From NCBI GenBank assembly GCA_963816925.1, contig CAWFMY010000010.1:124001-188000 (forward strand): a stretch of DNA of 64,000 bases. Reading direction: 5' to 3'. A model generated the notes under the pieces. The model saw only the letters and a list, made by a program, of their open reading frames with translations, had not been told where the DNA came from and ran no database searches. Origin of the DNA: CAIWHR01 sp963816925 (lineage in GTDB: Bacteria; Pseudomonadota; Gammaproteobacteria; Burkholderiales; Casimicrobiaceae). Of this stretch, positions 35,189-43,373 are shown piece after piece. The stretch's first letter is position 1, and every line of letters begins with the position of its first letter. A program made the translations under genes and the position numbers.

Positions 35189-36496
35189 CTAGTTCCCGTA
35201 AAGAAGCCGCGGCAGAAACAGCGCAATCTGCGGCAATAGCATCAGCATTGCAATGAGCAGGATCGGCGCAAACAGGAACGGAATCGTTCCCTTGTAGATG
35301 GAGAGAATCGGCACTTCGGGTATTTGCGCCTGGATGACGAAGAGGTTCATGCCGACCGGAGGGTGGATCAAGCCAAGCTCGACGACGATCACGACGATCA
35401 CGCCGAACCAGATTGGATCGAAGCCGCTCGCTACGACTACCGGGAGGAAGACGGGCACGGTGATGAGGACAAGTCCAATGCCTTCGAGAAAACAGCCCAG
35501 GACGATGTAAGCCACGATCAGGGTCAGCATCAGCACGGTCGGCGAGAAGTGCATGCGCTGCGTCCATGCAACCAGAACTTCGGGGAGACGCGCCTGAACC
35601 ACAAAGTAGGAAAAGATAATCGCGCAGACGATGATCATGAAGAGCATGCAGCTCGTTTTCAACGTTGCGACGAAGCACTCCCATACCGCCAGGCGCTTCA
35701 GCTTTCCTTGAACGACTCCAACAACCAGGGCCAGGAACGAGCCAATGGCGGCCGCTTCGGTCGGACTGAAAAGGCCCGCATAAATGCCACCGACCGAAAC
35801 GCCAAAGAGCAGGACGAATTCCCACATACCAAGTACGTCCCGTACGCGCCGGCCCCATGGCAGCGAAACGCCTCGGGGCGCCCAGCTTGGCCTCCACACT
35901 ACAACCAGCGCGGCCACGATGATGTACAAACCAGTCAGCACGAGCCCAGGTATTAGCCCTGCGGCAAACAACTTGGGCACCGATTGCTGCGCGATCAGCG
36001 CGTAGATGACAAATATGAGAGACGGCGGGATCAGGATTCCAAGCGTTCCCCCCGCCGCTACGGAACCCGTCGACAGGCGATCGTCGTAGTTCAGCCGTCG
36101 CATCTCCGGCACACAAATCCGAGTCATCGTCGCCGCTGAGGCCACCGACGACCCGCATACCGCGCCGAACGCCGCATTGGCGCCGATCGAGGCATATGCC
36201 AACGCGCCGCGCGTCCCACCGAAGAGGGAACTGGTTCCACGAAACAAACGTGACGACATGCCGGACGCCGAACCCAATTCGCCCATGAGGACAAAAAGCG
36301 GCACCACGGACAGCGCGTATCCCGATGCTATGTCGAACGGCGTGGATCCGAGCACGGCCGCCGCGCGGTGCCACCCGTCGATTGCCGCATATCCGAAGAA
36401 GCCAACCAGACCCATGCAGATCGCCACCGGGATTCGCAGGAAAATGAGGCACAGGAGCGCGAGCATGCCAACGACGCCAATCCATTGAACGGACAA
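35189..36496 (-). CDS. dctM: TRAP transporter large permease (DctM)
   Basis: 435 aa with about twelve membrane helices. It has the DctM signatures FLRIPVAICMGLVGF, SVVPLFVLMGELGS, GANAAFGAVCGSSVASAATM, and AAGGTLGILIPPS, with ELGLIHPPVGMNLFVIQ near the end. The true start is probably TTG at 36496 (SVQWIGVVGMLALL), preceded by GAGAAGG and lying 2 bp after the DctQ stop. It imports carboxylates with a sodium gradient together with DctQ and DctP. Confidence 0.9.
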   Translation of the reverse strand: MSVQWIGVVGMLALLCLIFLRIPVAICMGLVGFFGYAAIDGWHRAAAVLGSTPFDIASGYALSVVPLFVLMGELGSASGMSSRLFRGTSSLFGGTRGALAYASIGANAAFGAVCGSSVASAATMTRICVPEMRRLNYDDRLSTGSVAAGGTLGILIPPSLIFVIYALIAQQSVPKLFAAGLIPGLVLTGLYIIVAALVVVWRPSWAPRGVSLPWGRRVRDVLGMWEFVLLFGVSVGGIYAGLFSPTEAAAIGSFLALVVGVVQGKLKRLAVWECFVATLKTSCMLFMIIVCAIIFSYFVVQARLPEVLVAWTQRMHFSPTVLMLTLIVAYIVLGCFLEGIGLVLITVPVFLPVVVASGFDPIWFGVIVVIVVELGLIHPPVGMNLFVIQAQIPEVPILSIYKGTIPFLFAPILLIAMLMLLPQIALFLPRLLYGN

Positions 36497-36498
36497 GA

Positions 36499-36990
36499 TC
36501 AGCCTTCTCTTCCGGCAACACGATGCGATCCTCGGATCAGCGAAGTAAGCACCGCAATTGCCGACATCAGCACTCCGACCAGTATCGGAAGCCACAGCAC
36601 CCATAGCGGGAGGCCAAGCTCCTGCTTCTTGTCACCAAATTTGTACGCGTCCAACGCCGGGGCAATCATGTTGCAGAACAGCAGTACCAGAAAAACCAAG
36701 GTCAGGAACTGTGCCAGCTGTTTCAGTCGTTGCACCGTTTCGTTGGCCACAAAGAAATCAACGACATCGACCACGATATTTCCGTTCCGAAGGAATGTCG
36801 CTGGAATTCCCAGGAAGACCGAGAAGACGAGCATGGTTTCAACCATGTCGTAAGCGCCGATGATCGGGCGTTTGAACATGGTAGCCATCGCCACATCCGC
36901 GACCGTCGTGAGCATCATGGCAATCAGCGCGATTGCCGCGGCAAAGGAGGTGGCCTTTACAGCCCGAACGACCCAGGAGTCGCCGCTCAT
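36499..36990 (-). CDS. dctQ: TRAP transporter small permease (DctQ)
   Basis: About 163 aa and four membrane helices. The DctQ motif TTVADVAMATMFKRPIIGAYD occurs in the first half, with the conserved IPATFLRNGNIVVDVVDFF. ATG 36990 is chosen. A TTG at 37050 would add 20 residues but has no ribosome site. It sits between DctP (79 bp upstream) and DctM (2 bp downstream). Confidence 0.85.
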   Translation of the reverse strand: MSGDSWVVRAVKATSFAAAIALIAMMLTTVADVAMATMFKRPIIGAYDMVETMLVFSVFLGIPATFLRNGNIVVDVVDFFVANETVQRLKQLAQFLTLVFLVLLFCNMIAPALDAYKFGDKKQELGLPLWVLWLPILVGVLMSAIAVLTSLIRGSHRVAGREG

Positions 36991-37069
36991 CGCTGTGCTC
37001 TGACTTGTTCCGGTCGGCGACGTGAAATGGTGCCTTAGCGCGTTAGGCAATGCACCCAGACCAACGTTG

Positions 37070-38083
37070 TCAGCGTGCTTTCTGCAGCCCGTCGTAGATC
37101 GCCCGGGCTGGCTGGCCCTTCGCCTCGAGCTTTCCGATAGTGTCGTCGACGATTGGCTTGACCGCTGCTTGCATATCGGCTTGTGTAGCCGCGGAGAACG
37201 GGATGATCTGGACGCCTTTGGAGGTCATATACGCCCGACCTTCAACTTCCGCGTCGTCGAGGAGCTTTCCCATCCTCTCGGCGCCGGCCGGACCCGTTGT
37301 CTGATCAATCAGGGCGCGAAGATCAGGCGGCAATTTTTCATAGCTGCTCGGATTCATCACGAAAAAGAAACTCGCGGCATTGACGCCCGGTTCGTAGGAG
37401 TATTTGGCGACCGTGCCGACTTGAAAGCTCTGCGCTCCCTCGAACGGAAACAACGCGCCATCGATGGTGCCTTTGCTCATGGCGTCCACGACATCACCGG
37501 GTTGCACCGCGAGAGGGACTGCCCCAAATGCCTTCACCGACTCGGCAAAGATTTCACCGGCATATCGGATACGAAGTCCCTTGAAGTCCGCCATCGTATT
37601 GAGCTGCTTTGACGCCATGTGAAACTTGAGCGGCGTGGTGGTCATGAGATAGAGAATCTTCACGCCCGCAAATTCAGGTGCCAGGTATTTGGGTGCGAGT
37701 TCTGTCAGCGCCTTCGACGACTTGGCGCTTTGGTTCACCATGAACGGGAGGTTCGATATTTCCGTAAGTGGGAAACGGCCAGGGGTGCTTCCTGTCAGCC
37801 CGATGGCGATATCTGCAACGCCGGTTCTGACCAGATCGAACTGGCGGGGCGGAGGCCCCATCTGCCCCGCAGGGAACACCTTCAGGACTAGCCGGCCGTT
37901 GGATTTCTTTGCAAGTTCGTCGCCCCAGCGAAGCAACTCCTTGTGAAACGTGTGATTGGGCGGAAGAAAGTGCGACACCTTCAGTTCAAATTCCTGCGCG
38001 TAGGCGGTTCCGACGAGCAATCCAGCTGCCAACGCGGATGCGGCAATCCAGCGCAACGGTCGGAACAAATAGCTAATCTGCAT
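37070..38083 (-). CDS. dctP: TRAP transporter periplasmic binding protein (DctP)
   Basis: 337 aa. The signal peptide ends TAYA-QEF. Then come ELKVSHFLPPNHTFHKELL, FPAGQMGPPPRQFDLVRTGVADI, and FKGLRIRYAGEIFAESVKAF with the carboxylate-binding Arg, followed by GDVVDAMSKGTIDGALFPFE. This is the typical DctP ligand site for an organic acid anion. It belongs to the dehydrogenase-M24-DctP-DctQ-DctM transcript. Confidence 0.92.
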   Translation of the reverse strand: MQISYLFRPLRWIAASALAAGLLVGTAYAQEFELKVSHFLPPNHTFHKELLRWGDELAKKSNGRLVLKVFPAGQMGPPPRQFDLVRTGVADIAIGLTGSTPGRFPLTEISNLPFMVNQSAKSSKALTELAPKYLAPEFAGVKILYLMTTTPLKFHMASKQLNTMADFKGLRIRYAGEIFAESVKAFGAVPLAVQPGDVVDAMSKGTIDGALFPFEGAQSFQVGTVAKYSYEPGVNAASFFFVMNPSSYEKLPPDLRALIDQTTGPAGAERMGKLLDDAEVEGRAYMTSKGVQIIPFSAATQADMQAAVKPIVDDTIGKLEAKGQPARAIYDGLQKAR

Positions 38084-38155
38084 GATTACTTTCCCTTCGA
38101 AGGTACTGGTGGAAACGGGCTGGTCCGCGCACCTGAAGACCGAATTGCGCGAGCT

Positions 38156-39358
38156 TTAGCCGAGTTCGAATATCCTCTGTGGGAGTTGGTGGAATTTCTC
38201 TACCACTCCATTGTCGCCTAAGAGAAAGTTGTCGCAAACCCAGCTGTATGTACCGGCAGTTGTGTAGGAGGGGTGTGCTGACAGCACCATGTTTTTCGAG
38301 AGCGGCATGGTTTCGTCAAAGCGCAGTAGGGGGCGCTCGACCATGTCGTAGCCCTGACCGTGACAGTGCAGCCGCTTTTCCTCGGGTTTGCCATGCTCTC
38401 GCATATATTGGTTGTACGTCTCCCAGGCATCTTTGCAGGAGGCGCCCGGCTTCAACAGGCTGAGCGTAAATTTCTGCGCTTCCAGCACAAACGCAAACTC
38501 GTCCTTCATTTCTTGCGAAGCCTTGCCGAGCACGCAGGTGCGACCAAGCTCGGTGTAGAAGCCACCCGCACCGCTGTTTTCGATCAGTAGCGTAAACGTG
38601 TCACCTGCGCGAATCGTCCGATTTTGCAGATGTCGATTGCCGAAGAACGTGGACGTACCCACGGGACCCGACGCGCATAGGAACAATCCCTGCTCGCTCC
38701 CACGAGTGTGCCCGTATTGCTCCGCGACGCCCGCAACCGCCAGATCAGTCATGCCAGGCCGAATCGCAGCGAACACGGCCTCCATGGCGGCATCCTGCAT
38801 GTGTGCAGTACGGCGCATAAAGCCGATTTCCTCTTCGCTCTTTACGGCCTTTATGCGGTCCACAAGGTCGGACGCATCCACGAATTGGGCTTTGGACAGC
38901 TTACCTCGCCGAAGGTGATCGATCAGCGCAAATGAAATGGCTGCAGTACCCACCAGGCCTACTACGCCACCGGCGAATCGCTCCAGATACTTTTCGGCAA
39001 GCGTCGCGTCGTATCCTGCGGTGTATGGGCATGATGCGTAACTCGGCGTGCCCATGAATCTGGCGACGCCTCGGCGCACGCCATCTCCCTCTGGCGGGAG
39101 TTCGCGCACCACGCCTGCGGGACCTTGTCCAACTACCGTCATGCGCTCATCCCGCGGAAACACCACGGTTACCGAGTAACCGTTGGTCGCGGGTAGGTCG
39201 GTGAAGTATTTGACGTAGCCACCCATGAAATCGTTATTCGCCTGCATCAGAAGTACGTCAATCTTCTGTTCGGTCATTGCGGTGCGCACAGCCGCCCAAC
39301 GTCGTTCCAACTCTGCAGTGGAAATTGGAGCATTGACGCGTTCTGCGGCCTCGGCCAT
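38156..39358 (-). CDS. M24-fold protein (Xaa-Pro peptidase/creatinase family), atypical metal site
   Basis: 400 aa. It has an N-terminal creatinase-like domain (1-165), then the pita-bread fold starting VKSEEEIGFMRRTAHMQDAAMEA. The expected metal ligands are altered. Where active M24 peptidases have Asp...Asp, this protein has E260-N261 and E270 (IENSGAGGFYTELGRT). H331 and H333 occupy the His region. The usual EPG glutamate is AHPSY (361-365), and the last Glu region reads VCDNF. It may be a non-peptidase M24 enzyme, as in creatinase or the DMSP lyase DddP, or a metal-free protein. It sits between the TRAP genes and the 2-hydroxyacid dehydrogenase. Confidence 0.78.
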   Translation of the reverse strand: MAEAAERVNAPISTAELERRWAAVRTAMTEQKIDVLLMQANNDFMGGYVKYFTDLPATNGYSVTVVFPRDERMTVVGQGPAGVVRELPPEGDGVRRGVARFMGTPSYASCPYTAGYDATLAEKYLERFAGGVVGLVGTAAISFALIDHLRRGKLSKAQFVDASDLVDRIKAVKSEEEIGFMRRTAHMQDAAMEAVFAAIRPGMTDLAVAGVAEQYGHTRGSEQGLFLCASGPVGTSTFFGNRHLQNRTIRAGDTFTLLIENSGAGGFYTELGRTCVLGKASQEMKDEFAFVLEAQKFTLSLLKPGASCKDAWETYNQYMREHGKPEEKRLHCHGQGYDMVERPLLRFDETMPLSKNMVLSAHPSYTTAGTYSWVCDNFLLGDNGVVEKFHQLPQRIFELG

Positions 39359-39382
39359 GGCGCCGTCCTATCAGCTACGTCG

Positions 39383-40342
39383 TCAAGCTGGGCGCCTGAC
39401 CAGATTAATCATACTGGCGGTGTCTCCTGCGAGAAATGTGCGCAGATTTTGCTCGATCACCGGCATCGCAAAATTGATGTACACGTCGCAGAAGCCGCCT
39501 TGGTGGGTGGTGATGATCACGTTCTCCATGTCCCAGAACGGATGGTCCGGTGGCAATGGTTCCTGCGAAAAGACATCCAGTGCTGCCCCAGCGATCCGCT
39601 TGTTCCTCAAGGCATCGATGAGCGCCGCCTCGTCCACCACGCCGCCGCGCGCCAGGTTGATAAGGTATGCGCTGGGTTTCATTGCCGCCAATACGTTGGC
39701 ATCAACGCTATTCTGCGTTGCGGGGGAGAAGGGCGTCAGGAGCACCAGGTAGTCAAGGCCGCGCACCGCTGCACCAAGCTCTTCACGCGCGTGCACCACA
39801 TCGAATCCCGCCACGTCTCGCTTTGCCGACGAAATCCCGACAACCTTCATACCGAATGCCTTGCACTTGGGCGCCAGCGCTTCGGCAATGACGCCAATGC
39901 CAAAGATGCCGACAGTCTTGTCTTTCAACAAACGCGCGGGGAAGCGATCCCACAGATGCGCGGCTTGGTTGCGCACCGACCGAGGCAATTGGCGACTGAG
40001 GGCGAGCATGGACATGAACGCTGCCTCGGAGACAGGCGGGCCGTGCACGCCATGCAGATTGGTGACGATGACGTCCTTTCCGAGGGAAGTGCGATCAGCG
40101 ATGCCATCTACACCGGTGCCAAGAGCCTGGATCCATTTGAGATTTGCGGCTTTCTCGAGGACCCGCTCGGACATCATTGGCCCAAACGTCATCAGGATGT
40201 CCGCCGAATCAATGTACGGATCGACCTTGCTGTGATGCTCGACGACGTTGACTGTCAACTCAGGGAACTTCGCCTTGATTCTGTCGTGATACTGCATCCG
40301 GACGGCTTCCGGCATTGACAGCAAAACGAGCACTTGGGCCAT
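39383..40342 (-). CDS. D-2-hydroxyacid dehydrogenase (NAD-dependent)
   Basis: 319 aa. It has the N-terminal catalytic domain, then the Rossmann domain with VGIFGIGVIAEALAPKCKAFGM (note GIGVIA replacing the usual GxGxIG). NLARGGVVDE follows with the substrate Arg, then DVFSQEPLPPDHPFWDMENVIITTHQGG, with His in the active site near the end. It reduces 2-keto acids or oxidises D-2-hydroxyacids; the real substrate is unknown. It is first in the leftward operon. Its promoter region contains the GAACATGTTC palindrome about 100 bp upstream. Confidence 0.88.
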   Translation of the reverse strand: MAQVLVLLSMPEAVRMQYHDRIKAKFPELTVNVVEHHSKVDPYIDSADILMTFGPMMSERVLEKAANLKWIQALGTGVDGIADRTSLGKDVIVTNLHGVHGPPVSEAAFMSMLALSRQLPRSVRNQAAHLWDRFPARLLKDKTVGIFGIGVIAEALAPKCKAFGMKVVGISSAKRDVAGFDVVHAREELGAAVRGLDYLVLLTPFSPATQNSVDANVLAAMKPSAYLINLARGGVVDEAALIDALRNKRIAGAALDVFSQEPLPPDHPFWDMENVIITTHQGGFCDVYINFAMPVIEQNLRTFLAGDTASMINLVRRPA

Positions 40343-40438
40343 CGTTGCGCAATCTCGTGATCGTGTTTCGCAAAATCGAGGGTGCAGTGCGAATATACAG
40401 TCCCAAATCACGGAGATTCAGCTACCATGAAATGGTAA

Positions 40439-40453
40439 ATCCGAACATGTTCA
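40439..40453. promoter_or_regulatory. Putative TetR operator, site 1
   Basis: ATCCGAACATGTTCA, containing the perfect 10-bp palindrome GAACATGTTC at 40443-40452. It lies in the 374-bp divergent region between the dehydrogenase operon and the tetR gene. The identical 15 bp occur again at 45860. The rest of this intergenic region holds no supported gene. Confidence 0.7.
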
Positions 40454-40716
40454 ATTTATAAGTTGCGCCTACGCTTGTCAAGGATGAGGGGCCACTTTGG
40501 AATACGCCATTCGTGATGCATTGCAACAAAACGCTTACAGGGAAGTGCGCGCAACTCTTGCTCCCATGCTTCCACGACCAATTTCACAGACGGCAATTGC
40601 ATTAACATAGCGCGTCCCGCGAGGACGAATCGTCGTATCATCCGCCGTCCCTTGCGAAGCCGCATAGCGTTGTCAGCCGTGGCGCGGCACTGGCCAAACC
40701 CACAAGCTTGTCGATC

Positions 40717-41412
40717 ATGCCGTCCTTTAAATCTCGCTCCACCGATAGCAAGCGCGCTGCCTCTGCTCCAACAGGCAACGGCGGCCTCAGACAGCAGAAC
40801 AAACTGGAAAAGATGCAGCGCATTCGCGCCGCAGCGGCTGAACTGTTCAAGCGCCACGGTTACACCGCAGCGACCATGAGGGAAATCGCGCTGAAAGCGC
40901 ATGTCGGCATCGGTACACTCTTCAACTATGCTGATGACAAGCGCGACCTGATCTTTCTCATCTTTAACGATGAGCTGGCTGCGGTCGCCGCCAATGCATT
41001 GCGAGAGCCGCGGACTAACGCCACGCTTTGCGAGCAGGTCCATGCAGTTTTCCGGCCCCACTACCACTTTTTCGCGCGCAATCCAGTGTTATCACGCATC
41101 CTGCTGCAGGAACTTACGTTCTATTCAACCGGGAAGCAGGCGGAAGCCTTCATGCGCATCCGGAAGGCGTTGATCGACGGGATCGAGCAATTGGTCGAAT
41201 CCGCACAGCGTGAACGCCGCATTCTGTCGAAGGAGTCGGCGGGTTACATCGCGCGCCACTTCTTCTTCGTATATTCGGCGGCGGTTCGTTCCTGGATCGT
41301 CAGCGACCGTCCCAAACCAGAAGTAGGGCTGGAGGACCTCAAGCGATTGCTTGACCTGCAGATCAATGGACTGTGCCCGGCGACATCGCGGAAACCCGTG
41401 TCCGGACCTTAG
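40717..41412 (+). CDS. TetR-family regulator
   Basis: 231 aa. It has a Lys/Arg/Ser-rich N-terminal extension (about 1-30), then the TetR DNA-binding domain: IRAAAAELFKRHGYTAATMREIA, with HVGIGTLFNYADDKRDLIF. A helical ligand domain follows. ATG 40717 was preferred over TTG 40708. The gene is divergent from the dehydrogenase/TRAP operon and convergent with the amidohydrolase, whose stop it overlaps by 4 bp. The shared palindrome at 40443 and 45864 is its probable operator. The inducer is likely an aromatic or acyl-CoA intermediate, which is inference. Confidence 0.87.
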   Translation: MPSFKSRSTDSKRAASAPTGNGGLRQQNKLEKMQRIRAAAAELFKRHGYTAATMREIALKAHVGIGTLFNYADDKRDLIFLIFNDELAAVAANALREPRTNATLCEQVHAVFRPHYHFFARNPVLSRILLQELTFYSTGKQAEAFMRIRKALIDGIEQLVESAQRERRILSKESAGYIARHFFFVYSAAVRSWIVSDRPKPEVGLEDLKRLLDLQINGLCPATSRKPVSGP

Positions 41413-42416
41413 GCGGCTCGTCTTGCCGTTGCCGGAAGGTTCAGGATACGGGCCGCGTTTCCGCCGGCGATCATGGCGAGGTCCGCACCGGCAACGCCGG
41501 ACTCCCGGAGCCAGCCTAGAGGGTCCTTCTCACCAACCGGGTAGTCGCTGCCCAACACTAGTCGATCCGCGCCGACTCGTTCCATCAAAACCTTCAAAAC
41601 CTGCGAATCGTAAACGCAGGTGTCATAGTAGAACGAGCGGAGGAATGAGCTTGGCGTTCTTCCGCCAGTGTTGCGTACCGTGTCGGGCCGGTTCTGCGTG
41701 TTACGGTCCATCCGTCCCATGTAGTGTGGGAAATAGCCGCCACCGTGGGCCATTACGACCTTGAGATTGGGGAATCGAGTCATGGTTCCCTCATATACAA
41801 GCGAGGTCATGCACTTGGTTTCCTCGATCGACTGGCCCGCGGAATTCCACAAGGCATAGCGTTGAAACCATGGATCGCGCACGCCCTCAGGGTGGATCCA
41901 AACCGGCACGTCAAGTCTGTTGATTTCTTCCCAGAACGGAAGGAAAACCGGATCCCCCATGTAAATGCCGTTGTAGCCGGATGACACGTTCCCGACTTTG
42001 AGCTTCAGTGTCATGACGGCGCGTTGAAGCTCGGTCAAGGCGAGTCCGACATCCTGCAGTGGCAACACGAAAGAGCCGACAAAGCGATCGGGGAATTGTG
42101 CTACCCATTCGGCGGCTTGATCGTTGCAGCGCCTGCAAAGAGCGAGGTCTGTTGCCGGATCGGCCCACGATGTCCCCTGCAAAACGGTACTCGCGCTAAT
42201 GACGCTGATGTCGACGCCGCGCTCGTCCATATCCTCGATCTCGGCATTGGGATCGAACATCCTGCCCATGAGCTGCTGCACACCCGGCCGTGGCGCACCG
42301 GCCGGGCTTGCGCCGAAGCCGGTGAATACGGTCTTGTTGGTCGACGCCGCGAAGACTTCCTTCACAAGCATGTGAACGTGGAAATCGACTACCAGGGGTA
42401 GATCACCTTGATGCAT
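41409..42416 (-). CDS. Amidohydrolase 2 family protein (ACMSD-like decarboxylase/hydrolase) A
   Basis: 335 aa. The metal motif VDFHVHM opens the barrel, with later ligands His in VWIHPEG, His in VVMAHGGGYFPHYMGRMD and Asp in LVLGSDYPVGEKDPL. This is the ACMSD/gamma-resorcylate-decarboxylase branch of the amidohydrolase superfamily. Members decarboxylate hydroxybenzoates or hydrolyse C-C bonds. The start 42416 was chosen as the nearest ATG before the HxH motif. It lies downstream of amidohydrolase B, with 114 bp between. Confidence 0.85.
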   Translation of the reverse strand: MHQGDLPLVVDFHVHMLVKEVFAASTNKTVFTGFGASPAGAPRPGVQQLMGRMFDPNAEIEDMDERGVDISVISASTVLQGTSWADPATDLALCRRCNDQAAEWVAQFPDRFVGSFVLPLQDVGLALTELQRAVMTLKLKVGNVSSGYNGIYMGDPVFLPFWEEINRLDVPVWIHPEGVRDPWFQRYALWNSAGQSIEETKCMTSLVYEGTMTRFPNLKVVMAHGGGYFPHYMGRMDRNTQNRPDTVRNTGGRTPSSFLRSFYYDTCVYDSQVLKVLMERVGADRLVLGSDYPVGEKDPLGWLRESGVAGADLAMIAGGNAARILNLPATARRAA

Positions 42417-42530
42417 TGCCTTCGTCCTCACTGTTTTGAACAATCTGAGACCAAGTGGCCCGTCGCTCAGGCGCTCTTCGCTGGTGCGCGAGCCTGCGAT
42501 CTTGTAGCTCGATCTGTGCGCTCGAGTCGC

Positions 42531-43373
42531 CTACAGGCCGAGCACGCGCTCCGCGTTCTTGTGCATGATCTTTTCCATGATCTCGTCCTTGTACCCAAGC
42601 TCGCCCCACTCACGGAGGATGCGTTCGTAGGGCATGCTCGGGTAGTCGCTGCCGAACATGATTTTGTCCTGCAGGCGAGCGCGCATATCGATCTTCAGGT
42701 TCCCGGGAAAATACTTCGGTGCCCAACCGGACATTTCCCAGAACACGTTGCCCTTATGCAGCGCAACGGCCGTGGTTTCGTCTACCCACGGCCAACCAGG
42801 ATGCGCCATGATGATCTTGAGACTCGGGAAATCTGCTGCGAGATCGTCAATCGCCGCAGGATGGGCGTGTCGGATTCGCGCGCCCATGCCACCCGGCATG
42901 CCGGCGCCCATGCCCGTTGTCCCCACGTCGATCATCACCGCCGCGCCCATTGCGCTCAATTCCTCAAAGAGAGGGTAGTAGCGCGTATCGTTGACCGCGA
43001 AGTGCTGCATGATGGGATGCAAATGCAGCCCGAGGAATCCCAAGTCCTTGACGGCTTTGCGCGCCTGTTGAATGGCGATCTCGCCCTTCGCCGGCTCTAC
43101 GGAACCCCATGCCTGGATGATGCGCTTGGGGTGACGCTTCCACATCGCGTGCACATACTCATTGGTGCAAGGTGGTGTGGCGATGGTCGTCTCGAGATCG
43201 AGTGCCACCAATACCGCCTCGACGCCAGCACCGGTGAACTCTTTGAGCACGTCCTCTTCCGATTTGGGTGCCCAAGTCTTGTTCCAATAGGTGGCAAGTG
43301 CGTCGACATACGGCCCTTGAGCCGTGATCCATTCGCTTGTGCCAGGGTAGCAATGCAAATCGACAATTCTCAC
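42531..43373 (-). CDS. Amidohydrolase 2 family protein (ACMSD-like) B
   Basis: 280 aa from GTG 43373, which overlaps the ligase stop (GTGA). It opens MRIVDLHCYPG, so the first metal pair is H-C rather than the usual H-x-H; this could change the metal site. Later ligands are GLHLHPIMQ, IIMAHPGWPWVDE and IMFGSDYPSMPYERIL. This form resembles the large group of predicted TIM-barrel hydrolases in aromatic and benzoate gene clusters. It is translationally coupled to the adenylate-forming ligase, pointing to consecutive steps. Confidence 0.82.
   Translation of the reverse strand: MRIVDLHCYPGTSEWITAQGPYVDALATYWNKTWAPKSEEDVLKEFTGAGVEAVLVALDLETTIATPPCTNEYVHAMWKRHPKRIIQAWGSVEPAKGEIAIQQARKAVKDLGFLGLHLHPIMQHFAVNDTRYYPLFEELSAMGAAVMIDVGTTGMGAGMPGGMGARIRHAHPAAIDDLAADFPSLKIIMAHPGWPWVDETTAVALHKGNVFWEMSGWAPKYFPGNLKIDMRARLQDKIMFGSDYPSMPYERILREWGELGYKDEIMEKIMHKNAERVLGL

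Noticed and set aside
40456..41067. Reverse open frame of 203 codons over the divergent promoter and tetR
   Set aside because: Antisense to the TetR DNA-binding domain. The content is not protein-like.
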